Source: Idiomarina seosinensis_A (GTDB lineage Bacteria; Pseudomonadota; Gammaproteobacteria; Enterobacterales; Alteromonadaceae). Taken from it: 64,000 nucleotides of DNA. How positions within the stretch are numbered: position 1 is the first letter of the stretch; each line of letters starts with the position of its first letter. The notes under the pieces were generated by a model. It did not search any database, was not told where the DNA came from, and saw nothing but the letters and a program-made list of their open reading frames with translations. The position numbers and the translations under genes were made by a program. Positions 15,883 through 25,255 of this stretch are shown piece by piece. The DNA lies in assembly GCF_044797955.1 (NCBI RefSeq), contig NZ_CP085211.1:2232001-2296000 (forward strand), in the 5' to 3' direction.

Positions 15883-17954
15883 TGCTTCGGACCGGGTAGG
15901 GTTATTAGTTCAACCCAGTCGTTTTTCAACAACACCGATAAGTCTTGCTGAAATGCTTTACGGGCAGTACCAAAGTCGACTTTTAAGCGCAGCGCGCCAC
16001 AGGCACGATTACGACCCTCCCGCTTGCCTTGATAAAGTGCCATGTCAGCAATCTGCAGTGCCCGCTCCCAGCCCACCTGACTCTCATCCAGACCATCAAA
16101 GGGTAGCTGAATAAAGCCAAGGGTAGCGGTTACCTCAACCTGCTGGTTTTCGGCCGTGATAGGTTCAGCGGCGATGACGCTGAGCGTGCGCTCAGCAAAG
16201 CGCTGTAGCCCTTGCATATCAATATCGACGAGGTGGAATAAGAATTCCTCACCCCCCCAGCGTATCAGCGAGTCTTTAGCGCGGCAGATACTCTGCAGGC
16301 GGCGGCTAATTTCCACTAACACTTCATCGCCCGCCGCGTGACCTAATTTATCATTAATCTTTTTAAAGTGATCAATGTCCAGCAAGATAAGAGCATCCCG
16401 GGAGGCAATACTTTGCGACTGCCGGGCCTTCATTCCCTCCTGCATGGCTCGTCTGTTCAACAGTCCCGTTAACGGGTCACGCATTGACTGGTCCGCTAAG
16501 GTGCTATTGGTTAAGTTCAGTAGGCGGTTACTGCGCCGGGTTTTCCGGTACAAAACGAATAAGAGGATGGCGCTGGCAACTACTATCAGCATGACGAGCA
16601 ACCAAATCAGCTGTTGCTGTTGGTTATTTTTTATCACTTGTTCTTTCAGCTGATTTTGTTGTTCGAGCAAATCGATTTGCTGAGCTCTGTCGCGTGATTG
16701 ATAAACAGCCTGAAGTTCAGCGATGTTTTGCCGTCGAGAAGTTTCTGAAATTTCTTCTTTTAACTTGATTTGCTCTTTTAGTACCGCGGATTGTTGCTGA
16801 TAACGCTCCAGCAAACCATACGCCTCTGCCAGTTCACCCAGCAGCATTTCGAGCTCAAGTTTAGGCAGCGTCTCTCGAAACTCTTCGAGCACCTTCTCCA
16901 TTTGCTTGATTCCCAGACTATCCCCTTCTTTAACCCGGAGGAATCCAAAGTTAAACTCGAGAGTTGCCTGCATCTCGGTGTATTCAAGCTGCTCTGCTAA
17001 TTCCTGTGCTTGCGCTAAGTTTTTTTGCGCCAGCTCATATTGTTCTAGCTTAATATAAGCGTCAGCAAAATTATTTAAGATAATAACTTGCTGATATGTC
17101 AGCTCGAGTTTTTGCGCTAGCTGATAGGCTTTAGTTAAACTGTCCAGCGCTTGTTCATAATCCTTTTTCGCTGCCTGGGCATAATATTTCGTAAACCAGA
17201 AGTCATAGGACGTATACTCGTCACCATTTTCCACCGCTTCGTCGGCGTGGCGATTAACCAACGCAATGGCTTCGTTCCACTGTTCAGTGGCAAGGTAAAG
17301 ATTGGCAATTTCACTTAACAAATAAAGCCGCCGTCCGGCATTTAGCTCAGAATCGATTTGGCTGAGGGCGGTCTGCGCTTTTAGTAGGTTCGCCAGCGCT
17401 TCATCATAACGCTCCCATTCGCTGTACACTGAAGCCAATAAGTTGTGTGCATAGTAGCGGATCCTGGCCGAGGTGGTTTGTTCCAGCAACCTTTCCAGCT
17501 CGGGGACCCGTAAAAACGCCTCGCCACGCTTGCCTTCCATGGCCAAAAAGTCGATCTCATGGGCAAGTATTTCTGTTTGAGCGTCCACGGCTTTAACTGC
17601 AACAGCCTGCTGCCATAACTGCTCAAGGATTTCGTAAGCTTTTTCAGCGTCATCTGCATAAAAATATTCAGAGGCCCAATAAGCTTTAGCACGCACATAG
17701 CTAAGGAATGGGGTAGCAGCATCCACATCAGCGACAATTTGCTGTAAAAACTGCCTGGATTCTGTTTCATCGTCAAAAGACAAAGCCAGGTAATCATCCA
17801 GGCGTTGTTCCAGGGCGGGGTCAATTTGGCTTTCGTCTACGACTTTTTGGGCATAGCTATTGGCTATCGACAGGAGTATAAAAACAGCTATCGTTAAAAA
17901 GTAGAGAGAACGTACTGAGGTTTCCGCCCAATGGTCTTTTAATTGCTTAATCAT
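15879..17954 (-). CDS. Membrane TPR-GGDEF diguanylate cyclase
   Basis: A 691-residue protein predicted to make the second messenger cyclic di-GMP. An N-terminal hydrophobic segment (about 17-36) acts as signal or anchor; a long periplasmic region holds TPR-like helical repeats (about 60-420) and a coiled coil; a transmembrane helix at about 452-475 (IWLLVMLIVVASAILLFVL) leads to a GGDEF domain. The active site is GGEEF at 567-571, catalytically competent in this family, and RAKD at 558-561 gives the product-inhibition I-site at the standard 5-residue spacing. DPLTGLLNRR opens the domain. It overlaps the NRAMP-like gene by 4 bp. The signal sensed by the TPR part is unknown. Confidence 0.9.
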   Translation of the reverse strand: MIKQLKDHWAETSVRSLYFLTIAVFILLSIANSYAQKVVDESQIDPALEQRLDDYLALSFDDETESRQFLQQIVADVDAATPFLSYVRAKAYWASEYFYADDAEKAYEILEQLWQQAVAVKAVDAQTEILAHEIDFLAMEGKRGEAFLRVPELERLLEQTTSARIRYYAHNLLASVYSEWERYDEALANLLKAQTALSQIDSELNAGRRLYLLSEIANLYLATEQWNEAIALVNRHADEAVENGDEYTSYDFWFTKYYAQAAKKDYEQALDSLTKAYQLAQKLELTYQQVIILNNFADAYIKLEQYELAQKNLAQAQELAEQLEYTEMQATLEFNFGFLRVKEGDSLGIKQMEKVLEEFRETLPKLELEMLLGELAEAYGLLERYQQQSAVLKEQIKLKEEISETSRRQNIAELQAVYQSRDRAQQIDLLEQQNQLKEQVIKNNQQQQLIWLLVMLIVVASAILLFVLYRKTRRSNRLLNLTNSTLADQSMRDPLTGLLNRRAMQEGMKARQSQSIASRDALILLDIDHFKKINDKLGHAAGDEVLVEISRRLQSICRAKDSLIRWGGEEFLFHLVDIDMQGLQRFAERTLSVIAAEPITAENQQVEVTATLGFIQLPFDGLDESQVGWERALQIADMALYQGKREGRNRACGALRLKVDFGTARKAFQQDLSVLLKNDWVELITLPGPKQ

Positions 17955-18061
17955 AAACCTCGCGGTTTTATAAACCTGTTACCGTACGCATCGAAAAGTC
18001 AAGTGTAACTTAATTTTAACACAGTTACCAAGTACCCAATCGGCAAAAAAGTGAGACAAAA

Positions 18062-19906
18062 ATGACAGATAAAAAGTTGGATTGGTCAAAATTGTTAAAA
18101 TCAGGACAACGTATTTTTATCGGTTCCCACGCTGCGGTACCCACGGCTTTAATTAACGACTTAATTGAGCACTCGAAAAACCTGCACGACATTGAAGTCG
18201 TTCAACTCATGACCTTGTCTGATAATAAGTGGGCACGACCCGAATTCCAGCAGGTCTTTAAAGTTAATACCTTTTTTATCGGCGGTGAAACCGTCAGAAC
18301 AGCGGTTAATGAAGGCCGCGCCGATTACACCCCTTGTTTTATGTCGGATATCCCGAACCTCTTTGAAAATGGCATTTTGCCTATCGACGTGGCATTGATT
18401 ATGGTTAGTCCGGCGGATCAATACGGCTATCATTCAATGGGCGTCTCAGTTGATGTTGTGTCGGCCGCGGCCAAGTCGGCGCATACCGTCATCGCCCAGG
18501 TTAATCCCCGGATGCCGGTCACATTCGGTCAATCTTTTTTGCATAAAAACCAAATTGATGTGTTTTGGCAGGGTGAGCACCCCTTGCCGGAACTAACGCC
18601 ACCCAGCACCGAAGATAATAAAATAATCGAGCGTATTGGTCAGTATATTGCGCTTCTGGTTCGCGATGGCTGTACTTTGCAAATCGGCGTTGGCAGAGTT
18701 TGCGCTGCGGCTTTACGTTATTTAACTAACCACCGCGACCTTGGCATACATAGCGAGTTGATTACCGATGATATTATGGAGCTGATGCTTAAAGGGGTCG
18801 TTAATAACCGCAAAAAGACGTTTCACCCAAATAAAATTGTCACCAGCTTTTGCATGGGAACACAAAAGCTGTACGATTTTGTCGATAAGAATCCACATGT
18901 TGGTTTTTATCCCAGTGAATACGTCAACTCCCCTACTAATATCGCCCGCAACGATAATTTGATCGCTATTAACAGTGCCATCGAGGTTGATTTGACCGGT
19001 CAGGTGGTATCGGATTCTATTGGTCAGCAATTTTATAGTGGCATCGGGGGTCAGGTTGACTTTAGTCGCGGAGCCTCACTAAGCAAAGGCGGTAAGCCTG
19101 TGATTGCCCTTCCATCGACCACACCCGATGGCAAAACATCACGTATCGTTGCTCATATTAACGAGGGTGCCGGAGTCGTAACCTCTCGTGGTCATGTCCA
19201 TTATGTGGTTACAGAATTTGGTGTGGCGTCTTTGCGCGGTAAAAGTATTCGCGAGCGCGCTCTGGAGCTTATCCGGGTTGCCCACCCCAAGTTCCGGCAA
19301 CACTTATTACAGCAAGTCAGGCAGCATTATTGGGTGCCGCATTACCAGCAACAGACGCCGGTAGATGTCCCCGAACTTGGCAGCATGGGCTTTACTAAAA
19401 TTAGCTTTAATGATGAAGAGTTTGATCTGCGTCCGCTTTACCCGTCGGACGAGCGACGCTTACAAGAGTTCTTTTATTCACATACCAAGGAAACCCTTCA
19501 GCTACGCTACAATGCAGTGCCGACCCAGATGAGCAGAGAAAAGTCCTGTACTCTGGTCAGCATCGATCAGTCGCGTGATCTGGCCTTATGTATTGTCCGG
19601 CAAAAAGGTTCGGCCGCTAAAATCATGGCGGTTGGTCGCTATTATTATATTGAGTCGCACAATAGCTGCGAAGTCGCTTTTGTAACGCGAGAGCACTATC
19701 AGGGACAGGGTATGGCCAGTGTGTTATTAAAAGAAATGGCCCGGATTGCCAAGGCGCGGGGCCTGGCTAGTATGCAGGCTGTGGTTCTCGCCAGTAACAC
19801 CGCTATGCTTAACGTTTTTGAAAAAGCCGGCTTTAAACGTCAACCTGCAGACGAACCTGGTGAAGTATTGCTTAAATTATCACTTGACGACTATAGCGCG
19901 TCTTAA
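18062..19906 (+). CDS. Acetyl-CoA hydrolase/transferase fused to a GNAT acetyltransferase domain
   Basis: A 614-residue two-domain protein. Residues 1 to about 440 match the acetyl-CoA hydrolase/4-hydroxybutyrate CoA-transferase family, with the C-terminal signature VTEFGVASLRGKSIRERALELI. From about 445 on (FDLRPLYPSDERRLQEFFY) there is a GNAT domain with acetyl-CoA-binding motif A, TREHYQGQGMASVLLKEM, and a motif B-like ASNTAMLNVFEKAGF. One polypeptide could thus bind acyl-CoA in two ways. An HDAC-family gene begins 29 bp downstream, probably in the same transcript. Substrates of either domain are not predictable from the sequence. Confidence 0.85.
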   Translation: MTDKKLDWSKLLKSGQRIFIGSHAAVPTALINDLIEHSKNLHDIEVVQLMTLSDNKWARPEFQQVFKVNTFFIGGETVRTAVNEGRADYTPCFMSDIPNLFENGILPIDVALIMVSPADQYGYHSMGVSVDVVSAAAKSAHTVIAQVNPRMPVTFGQSFLHKNQIDVFWQGEHPLPELTPPSTEDNKIIERIGQYIALLVRDGCTLQIGVGRVCAAALRYLTNHRDLGIHSELITDDIMELMLKGVVNNRKKTFHPNKIVTSFCMGTQKLYDFVDKNPHVGFYPSEYVNSPTNIARNDNLIAINSAIEVDLTGQVVSDSIGQQFYSGIGGQVDFSRGASLSKGGKPVIALPSTTPDGKTSRIVAHINEGAGVVTSRGHVHYVVTEFGVASLRGKSIRERALELIRVAHPKFRQHLLQQVRQHYWVPHYQQQTPVDVPELGSMGFTKISFNDEEFDLRPLYPSDERRLQEFFYSHTKETLQLRYNAVPTQMSREKSCTLVSIDQSRDLALCIVRQKGSAAKIMAVGRYYYIESHNSCEVAFVTREHYQGQGMASVLLKEMARIAKARGLASMQAVVLASNTAMLNVFEKAGFKRQPADEPGEVLLKLSLDDYSAS

Positions 19907-19934
19907 TCGTTCATTGCCGTCGATAGGAAACCCG

Positions 19935-20867
19935 ATGTCCATTACACTGTTTACCCACAATGACTGTAACTTGCATAATCCTGATCCCAACCATCCGGAA
20001 AGCCCTGCCCGCATTGATGCGATTAATGACCAGATCATCCGCTCCGGGCTGGACTACGTGTTAGTCCGGGAACAGGCAAGTAAAGCAACGATCGAGGATA
20101 TTTACCGCGTACACGATCGCCACTACGTCGATGAACTGTTTGCTAAACAACCCGCAGAAGGCCATATCTGGCTGGACCCTGATACACCTATGACTGCAGA
20201 CACCCTGCCCTCGGCACTGATGGCTGCGGGTGCCAATATTAATGCGATTGACAAGGTAATGGGCCACGAAAACCACCAGGCCTTCTGCGCAGTACGGCCG
20301 CCCGGGCATCATGCGACTCGCAGTCAGGCCATGGGCTTTTGCATTTTTAACAACATTGCTGTGGGCGCGCGCTATGCGATGGAAGCGTATCAACTAGACC
20401 GAATTGCGATCATTGATTTTGATGTTCACCATGGCAATGGCACCGAAGATATTTTTAAAAACGATCCCCGCGTCTTATTTTGTTCATCTTATCAGCAGCA
20501 GTTATTTCCCTTTGTTGACGAAGACAATAACAGTGACCATATCATTAGTGTCGGCTTGCCACCGGGCTGTAAAAGCCTGGAGTGGCGCGAAGCAGTGTAT
20601 CAGCAATGGCTGCCAAGGCTGGATGATTTCAAGCCACAGTTAATTTTAATTTCGGCCGGCTTTGACGGTCATATCGAAGACGAAATGTCGCAGTTTTTAT
20701 TAACAGAGGACGATTATTTCTGGGTAACCGACCACCTGAAACGGTTGGCGGATAAGCACTGCCAGGGACGCATCGTGTCAACTCTCGAGGGTGGCTATGA
20801 CGAGAGTGCCTTAGGTCGTAGCGTTGTTGCGCATTTAAAAGGTTTACTAGGCAGTCAGGATTTTTAA
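19935..20867 (+). CDS. Histone deacetylase family (class II HDAC-like) deacylase
   Basis: A 310-residue zinc hydrolase of the HDAC/acetylpolyamine amidohydrolase superfamily. The start at 19935 follows an AGGAAA site and gives MSITLFTHNDC; longer versions would run into the preceding gene. Family motifs: HPESPARIDAI, CAVRPPGHHATRSQAMGFC with the catalytic tandem His, DFDVHHGNGTEDIF with zinc-ligand Asp and His, and STLEGGYDESAL near the end. Likely substrates are acetylated proteins, polyamines or small amides. Its position 29 bp behind a GNAT-containing protein suggests an acylation/deacylation pair, but that is inference. Confidence 0.9.
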   Translation: MSITLFTHNDCNLHNPDPNHPESPARIDAINDQIIRSGLDYVLVREQASKATIEDIYRVHDRHYVDELFAKQPAEGHIWLDPDTPMTADTLPSALMAAGANINAIDKVMGHENHQAFCAVRPPGHHATRSQAMGFCIFNNIAVGARYAMEAYQLDRIAIIDFDVHHGNGTEDIFKNDPRVLFCSSYQQQLFPFVDEDNNSDHIISVGLPPGCKSLEWREAVYQQWLPRLDDFKPQLILISAGFDGHIEDEMSQFLLTEDDYFWVTDHLKRLADKHCQGRIVSTLEGGYDESALGRSVVAHLKGLLGSQDF

Positions 20868-20877
20868 GGACAATATT

Positions 20878-20952
20878 TGGAGCGGGAAACGAGATTCGAA
20901 CTCGCGACCCCAACCTTGGCAAGGTTGTGCTCTACCACTGAGCTATTCCCGC
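20878..20952 (-). tRNA. glyT: tRNA-Gly (anticodon GCC), copy 2
   Basis: A 75-nt cloverleaf on the minus strand including an encoded CCA. Acceptor arms GCGGGAA and TTCCCGC pair; the D arm has GCTCAGTGGTAGAGC; the anticodon stem-loop CAACCTTGCCAAGGTTG has anticodon GCC; the T arm has GTTCGAATC. It is identical to the copy at 20997-21071 and is the distal member of the pair, 44 bases downstream. I assign no specific numbered gene name with confidence. Confidence 0.97.
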
Positions 20953-20996
20953 TTTTCGATTGTTAAACTGAGGATCATGCTTTTTATTGATGACAT

Positions 20997-21071
20997 TGGA
21001 GCGGGAAACGAGATTCGAACTCGCGACCCCAACCTTGGCAAGGTTGTGCTCTACCACTGAGCTATTCCCGC
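20997..21071 (-). tRNA. glyT: tRNA-Gly (anticodon GCC), copy 1
   Basis: Identical in all 75 bases, including CCA, to the copy at 20878-20952. It is the promoter-proximal copy, with the stable-RNA promoter at 21090-21117 about 12 bases from the predicted transcription start to the mature 5' end. Tandem tRNA-Gly(GCC) genes are common in gammaproteobacteria. Confidence 0.97.
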
Positions 21072-21089
21072 GCTATCAATGCGGCGTGT

Positions 21090-21117
21090 ATTCTACCCAT
21101 TACGCCGCCGCCGTCAA
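21090..21117 (-). promoter_or_regulatory. Stable-RNA type sigma70 promoter of the tRNA-Gly pair
   Basis: On the minus strand TTGACG (21112-21117), a 16-base spacer, TAGAAT (21090-21095), then a GC-rich discriminator ACACGCCGC just before the tRNA. A short spacer and GC-rich discriminator are typical of growth-rate and stringently controlled stable-RNA promoters. A 7-bp inverted repeat, GCGGCGT/ACGCCGC, spans 21081-21108 and may also form a hairpin past the BCCT stop codon. Confidence 0.75.
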
Positions 21118-21127
21118 TAGTTTTTCA

Positions 21128-22672
21128 TTAATTTTGCTGCTCCAGGGTAACTTGCTGTTGCCACATTGCTTTCGCTGTTTGCGGTCCGGTCCACAGTGTT
21201 GGCAGAATAATCAAGGAGACGGGTAACGCCGTTATCACAATAAATTGCTGTAAAACCCCAATTTGACCAGACCCCATGTTCAGCAGGACTGCCGCCATGA
21301 CCGCCATGGCACCGCCCCAAAATAAGCGGATCCAGCGGTTTGGCTGTTCGTGGCCGGCACCAACCATAGCAATCGAATAGCTCATTGAATCGCCGGTTGT
21401 GGCAACAAATACCGTCGTTAACAGAAGAATTGCTGCCGCCATGTACTTGCCCCCAGGCAGTGCCTGCGCCACTGTCAATGTGGCAACATCGAACTCAAAG
21501 TTAGTCAGGGACGCGGTGAGATCAAAGAGACCCTCACTTTGATAATAAATACCGGAACCACCCAACAGCGTAAACCACAGCGTGGTTACCAGCGGTGCTA
21601 TAATCGCCACAGAGATTATCATTTCACGAATGGTACGGCCCTTCGAAATTCTCGCCACAAAAATAGCCATCAGCGGTGTGTAACCAATAAACCAGGCAAA
21701 AAAGAACACCGTCCACCACTGCATCCACCAACCCGGAGCCGTCTGAGCCGTAACCGTGGCAATACTGAAAAAGCCGTTAATGTAATGTCCCAGACCCTGC
21801 AGATAACTGTTAGCAAAAAACAGCGTTGGGCCAAAGATAATGATAATGGCAGCGATAATCAGCGCCAGATAAACGTTCATTCGACTGAGAAATTGAATCC
21901 CTTTATGAATGCCGGTTAGCGCAGATATCATGTAAACGGCAGCCAGCACCATCAAGATAGTCAGCTGCAAAGCAATCCCGTTAGTGGCCCCAAATAATTC
22001 GCTCAAACCATAACTGACCTGGGTCGCCAGAAAACCAATGGGGCCAACCGTACCCGCTACGACGGCAATAACGCAGCAGGCATCAATAACACTGCCTAAC
22101 CAACCTTTAAGTAGTTTTTCGCCAACCACCGGATACAGTAAAGTACGCGGTTGTAGCGGCTTCCCCTTGACATAGTGCGAATAGGACAACACGATGGCCG
22201 ATAACGAGCCCAGAACGGCCCAGGCCAAAAAGCCCCAATGCATAAAGGATTGCGCCAAAGCCGGAGCAATCGCTTCGGCCGTTTTTGCCGGGGCAGAAGA
22301 CGCCGGCGGCGGTATCAAGTAATGATAAAGCGGCTCACCTGCAGCAAAAAATACCCCACCACCCGCCAGTAGGGTGCATAGGATCATTGATAACCAGCGA
22401 AAGGTTGATATTTCGGGTTCTGCTATTGAACCAATTCGAGCCGAGCCGTAACGACTAAAAGCCGTTAAGATTGCAATGATGAAAGTCAGTAACAGCAGTA
22501 ACTGGAAAAAAGAGCCGAAATATTGAGCGGTCCAGGCAAAACCCGCACTAATCAGGTCTGCCACAGCATTCATATTCCACAGTGATAAACCTAGGAAAGC
22601 GACGATAAAGCCAATAGTAAGGACCACGACAATGGGATCGCCGAGGCCTTGTTTTGAAGAGTCTTTTGTCAT
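21128..22672 (-). CDS. BCCT family betaine/choline/carnitine-type transporter
   Basis: A 12-helix secondary transporter of the BCCT family, which imports quaternary ammonium osmolytes such as glycine betaine or choline, usually with sodium. I use the ATG at 22672 (514 residues); an in-frame TTG at 22699 is 10 bp after the orn stop and is an alternative. Family features include the tryptophan/glycine-rich core FAWFIGYTPLMAIFVARISKGRTIREM and SGDSMSYSIA-like region TTGDSMSYSIAMVGAG. The exact substrate cannot be told. In a marine organism osmoprotection is the likely role. It may be cotranscribed with orn. Confidence 0.88.
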   Translation of the reverse strand: MTKDSSKQGLGDPIVVVLTIGFIVAFLGLSLWNMNAVADLISAGFAWTAQYFGSFFQLLLLLTFIIAILTAFSRYGSARIGSIAEPEISTFRWLSMILCTLLAGGGVFFAAGEPLYHYLIPPPASSAPAKTAEAIAPALAQSFMHWGFLAWAVLGSLSAIVLSYSHYVKGKPLQPRTLLYPVVGEKLLKGWLGSVIDACCVIAVVAGTVGPIGFLATQVSYGLSELFGATNGIALQLTILMVLAAVYMISALTGIHKGIQFLSRMNVYLALIIAAIIIIFGPTLFFANSYLQGLGHYINGFFSIATVTAQTAPGWWMQWWTVFFFAWFIGYTPLMAIFVARISKGRTIREMIISVAIIAPLVTTLWFTLLGGSGIYYQSEGLFDLTASLTNFEFDVATLTVAQALPGGKYMAAAILLLTTVFVATTGDSMSYSIAMVGAGHEQPNRWIRLFWGGAMAVMAAVLLNMGSGQIGVLQQFIVITALPVSLIILPTLWTGPQTAKAMWQQQVTLEQQN

Positions 22673-22709
22673 AGATGCGCTAGCTTGGTCCAATGGCAAA
22701 ATGGCCTAA

Positions 22710-23264
22710 TCAACTGATTGTCAGGAAATTGTCGCGGTAGTGACGTAATTCCAAAATTGACTCCCGGATGTCGTCCAGCGCCTGATGCGTCCCTTGTTTT
22801 TTAAAACCCTTTAACACTTCTGGGTTCCAACGTTTGGCAAGCTCTTTTAAGGTACTGACATCTAAATTACGGTAATGGAAAAAGGCTTCCAGCTCTGGCA
22901 TGTGGCGGGCAAGGAAGCGGCGGTCCTGACAAATGCTATTGCCGCACATTGGACTAGTGTTTGCTGTCACATGTTGCTGCAAAAATTCAAGCGTTTCGCG
23001 AGCCGCGGCTTTCTCGTCATACCGGCTGGTTTTAATTCGCTCAACCAGGCCGGAACCGGTATGGGTCCTAACATTCCAGTCATCCATACGATCCAGGTAA
23101 CGCTGAGGCTGATTAATCGCGATAACCGGACCCTCTGCGAGCATGTTTAAATTAGCATCGGTGACAATCGTTGCTATTTCGATAACGTGATGCTGGTCAG
23201 GTTCAAGGCCGGTCATTTCCAAATCAATCCAGATCAAACGCTGACTTTTATCGGTTTCATTCAT
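22710..23264 (-). CDS. orn: Oligoribonuclease
   Basis: A 3'-5' exoribonuclease that degrades two- to five-nucleotide RNAs, including pGpG from cyclic di-GMP breakdown. It has 184 residues from the ATG at 23264; a TTG two codons upstream is less likely. The DEDDh exonuclease motifs are present: LIWIDLEMTGLEPD, CGNSICQDRRFL, and HQALDDIRESI with the catalytic His/Asp. It is divergent from rsgA with a 63-bp shared promoter region, as in enterobacteria and Shewanella. Confidence 0.97.
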   Translation of the reverse strand: MNETDKSQRLIWIDLEMTGLEPDQHHVIEIATIVTDANLNMLAEGPVIAINQPQRYLDRMDDWNVRTHTGSGLVERIKTSRYDEKAAARETLEFLQQHVTANTSPMCGNSICQDRRFLARHMPELEAFFHYRNLDVSTLKELAKRWNPEVLKGFKKQGTHQALDDIRESILELRHYRDNFLTIS

Positions 23265-23327
23265 AATCAAACTCTAAAGTTACGACAATTTAAGGTATGA
23301 TAGCGTTAATTTTAAACAAGCAACAGG

Positions 23328-24380
23328 TTGAGTAGCTTGGTAAAGAAAAAACGTCTGAATAAAGGTCAGCAAAGGCGCGTAAACACCAATCAGCAAAAAC
23401 GGCTGGATCAGACCGAAGTCGAATGGCATAACGATCAATTAGGGCCGGCAGAAGGTGGGCGGATTATCAGCCGCTACGGCCAGCATGCTGACGTGTTGGG
23501 TGCCGACGGTATTACCAGACGTTGCCATATTCGCCGCAACATCAGCAGTCTGGTATGTGGCGATCGGGTGCAGTGGCGCCAGGCAACAAATTCCCAAGAC
23601 GGAATGCAGGGTGTTATTGAAGCAGTTCATGAACGGGAAACTTTATTATCACGCCCCGACTTTTATGACGGTTTAAAACCAGTCGCAGCTAATATTGATC
23701 AGATATTCGTCGTCTCCAGTGTACTGCCCGCGTTTAGTACACAAATTATTGACCGCTACCTTGTTGCCTGTGAAGATATCGGTATCGAACCCACCATCGT
23801 TCTGAATAAGGTGGATTTAATTGAACAGCTAAGCGTTGAAGAACAAACCCACATCAATGCAGCGCTGGATTACTATCAGGCAATCGGCTATTCCACAGTG
23901 CGGGTTAGCAGCACAACCCAGCAGGGCCTGCTGCCCTTAGTGGCGCAGTTGCCGGGGCGTACGTCTATCGTCGTTGGGCAGTCCGGGGTGGGTAAATCCT
24001 CTCTGGTAAACGAAATTATGCCGCAGGTTAACGCCGAAACAAAACAAGTCTCAGAAAACTCAGGACTCGGACAGCACACCACTACTGTCGCCACTTGGTA
24101 TTCACTGCCTGATGACGGGGTACTGATCGACTCTCCCGGAATCCGGGAATTTTCACTCTGGCACCTTGCAGCAGAACAGATAGAGCAGGGTTACAAAGAC
24201 TTTCGGCCGTTTCTCGGGCTGTGCAAATTTCGCGACTGCAAACATAAAAATGATCCCGGCTGCGCCTTGCGAGAGGCTGTAGAAGAACAACATATTGCCG
24301 CATGGCGATTGGATAATTTTCACCGTATTATGGATTCAATGAACAGTAAAAAGCCCCCAAGGGCTATAGTAAGAGGTTAA
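23328..24380 (+). CDS. rsgA: Ribosome small subunit maturation GTPase RsgA
   Basis: Circularly permuted GTPase that helps late 30S subunit assembly. It has 350 residues and appears to start with TTG after a CAGG site; the following residues KKKRLNKGQQRRVN match the basic N-terminus of the family. The OB domain is followed by the permuted GTPase motifs (NKVDLIEQ as G4, GQSGVGKSSLVNE as G1, DSPGIREF as G3) and the C-terminal zinc knuckle CKFRDCKHKNDPGC. It begins the rsgA-psd-GDPD operon; psd follows after 5 bp. Confidence 0.97.
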   Translation: MSSLVKKKRLNKGQQRRVNTNQQKRLDQTEVEWHNDQLGPAEGGRIISRYGQHADVLGADGITRRCHIRRNISSLVCGDRVQWRQATNSQDGMQGVIEAVHERETLLSRPDFYDGLKPVAANIDQIFVVSSVLPAFSTQIIDRYLVACEDIGIEPTIVLNKVDLIEQLSVEEQTHINAALDYYQAIGYSTVRVSSTTQQGLLPLVAQLPGRTSIVVGQSGVGKSSLVNEIMPQVNAETKQVSENSGLGQHTTTVATWYSLPDDGVLIDSPGIREFSLWHLAAEQIEQGYKDFRPFLGLCKFRDCKHKNDPGCALREAVEEQHIAAWRLDNFHRIMDSMNSKKPPRAIVRG

Positions 24381-24385
24381 TTAAG

Positions 24386-25255
24386 GTGTCTATAACCGAC
24401 AAAATAAAGATCGCATTGCAGTATGCTATGCCCAAGCACTTATTATCGCGTCTGGTCGGCCGCTTTGCCGCTGCCCGCGCGGGAATCTTCACCCAGTTGT
24501 TTATCAAATGGTTTATTCGCCAATACAAAATTGATATGAGCGAAGCGGTTCATGAGCAGCCCGGCGCCTACAAAACATTTAACGATTTTTTTACCCGTCA
24601 TCTGAAACCTGAACTACGTCCGCTTAAGACGCAATCAGGTCAGTTAGCTCATCCGGTTGATGGTGTTGTTAGCCAGGTCGGAAGTATTAAAGACGGGCGC
24701 ATTTTTCAGGCTAAAGGCCATGACTACTCATTGACCGAATTACTCGGTGGCGATAGTGACAATGCCAAAGAGTTCACCGACGGTGAATTTGCAACAATTT
24801 ATCTGGCCCCAAGAGACTATCACCGCATTCATATGCCCTGTGACGGCGTCCTTAAAAAAATGATTTACGTGCCGGGTAATTTGTTTTCGGTTAATCCCCT
24901 GACCGCGCGCAATGTACCCAATTTATTTGCCCGCAACGAGCGCGTAGTCGCTTTATTCGATACCGATGTCGGCCCAATGGCAATGGTGCTGGTGGGGGCA
25001 ACCATTGTCGCCAGTATTGGCACTGTCTGGTCCGGCACTGTGACGCCGCCAACAGGCGCACAGGTCCAGAGCTGGTCCTATCCAGCCTCAGGCCTAAATG
25101 CTGTACAGCTTAAAAAAGGTGAAGAGATGGGTCACTTTAAGCTGGGTTCAACAGTTATTCTGGCGTTCGCAAAAGATGCTGTCGAATTTGACCCGGACTT
25201 GGGACATCGTTCAATTACCCGTATGGGTGAGGTAATGGCCAGCCAGTCGGCATGA
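24386..25255 (+). CDS. psd: Phosphatidylserine decarboxylase proenzyme
   Basis: Inner-membrane enzyme that makes phosphatidylethanolamine from phosphatidylserine. It has 289 residues and starts with GTG. The self-cleavage motif LGST is at residues 253-256, cutting before Ser255 to yield the pyruvoyl-bearing alpha chain. HPVDGVVSQVG and the LAPRDYHRIHMP segment are family signatures. It is 5 bp after rsgA and overlaps the next gene by 4 bp (ATGA). Confidence 0.98.
   Translation: MSITDKIKIALQYAMPKHLLSRLVGRFAAARAGIFTQLFIKWFIRQYKIDMSEAVHEQPGAYKTFNDFFTRHLKPELRPLKTQSGQLAHPVDGVVSQVGSIKDGRIFQAKGHDYSLTELLGGDSDNAKEFTDGEFATIYLAPRDYHRIHMPCDGVLKKMIYVPGNLFSVNPLTARNVPNLFARNERVVALFDTDVGPMAMVLVGATIVASIGTVWSGTVTPPTGAQVQSWSYPASGLNAVQLKKGEEMGHFKLGSTVILAFAKDAVEFDPDLGHRSITRMGEVMASQSA

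Noticed and set aside
20878..21071. Direct repeat of 75 bp as a possible mobile-element or attachment site
   Set aside because: Both copies are complete identical tRNA-Gly genes behind one promoter; no integrase or foreign DNA lies next to them.
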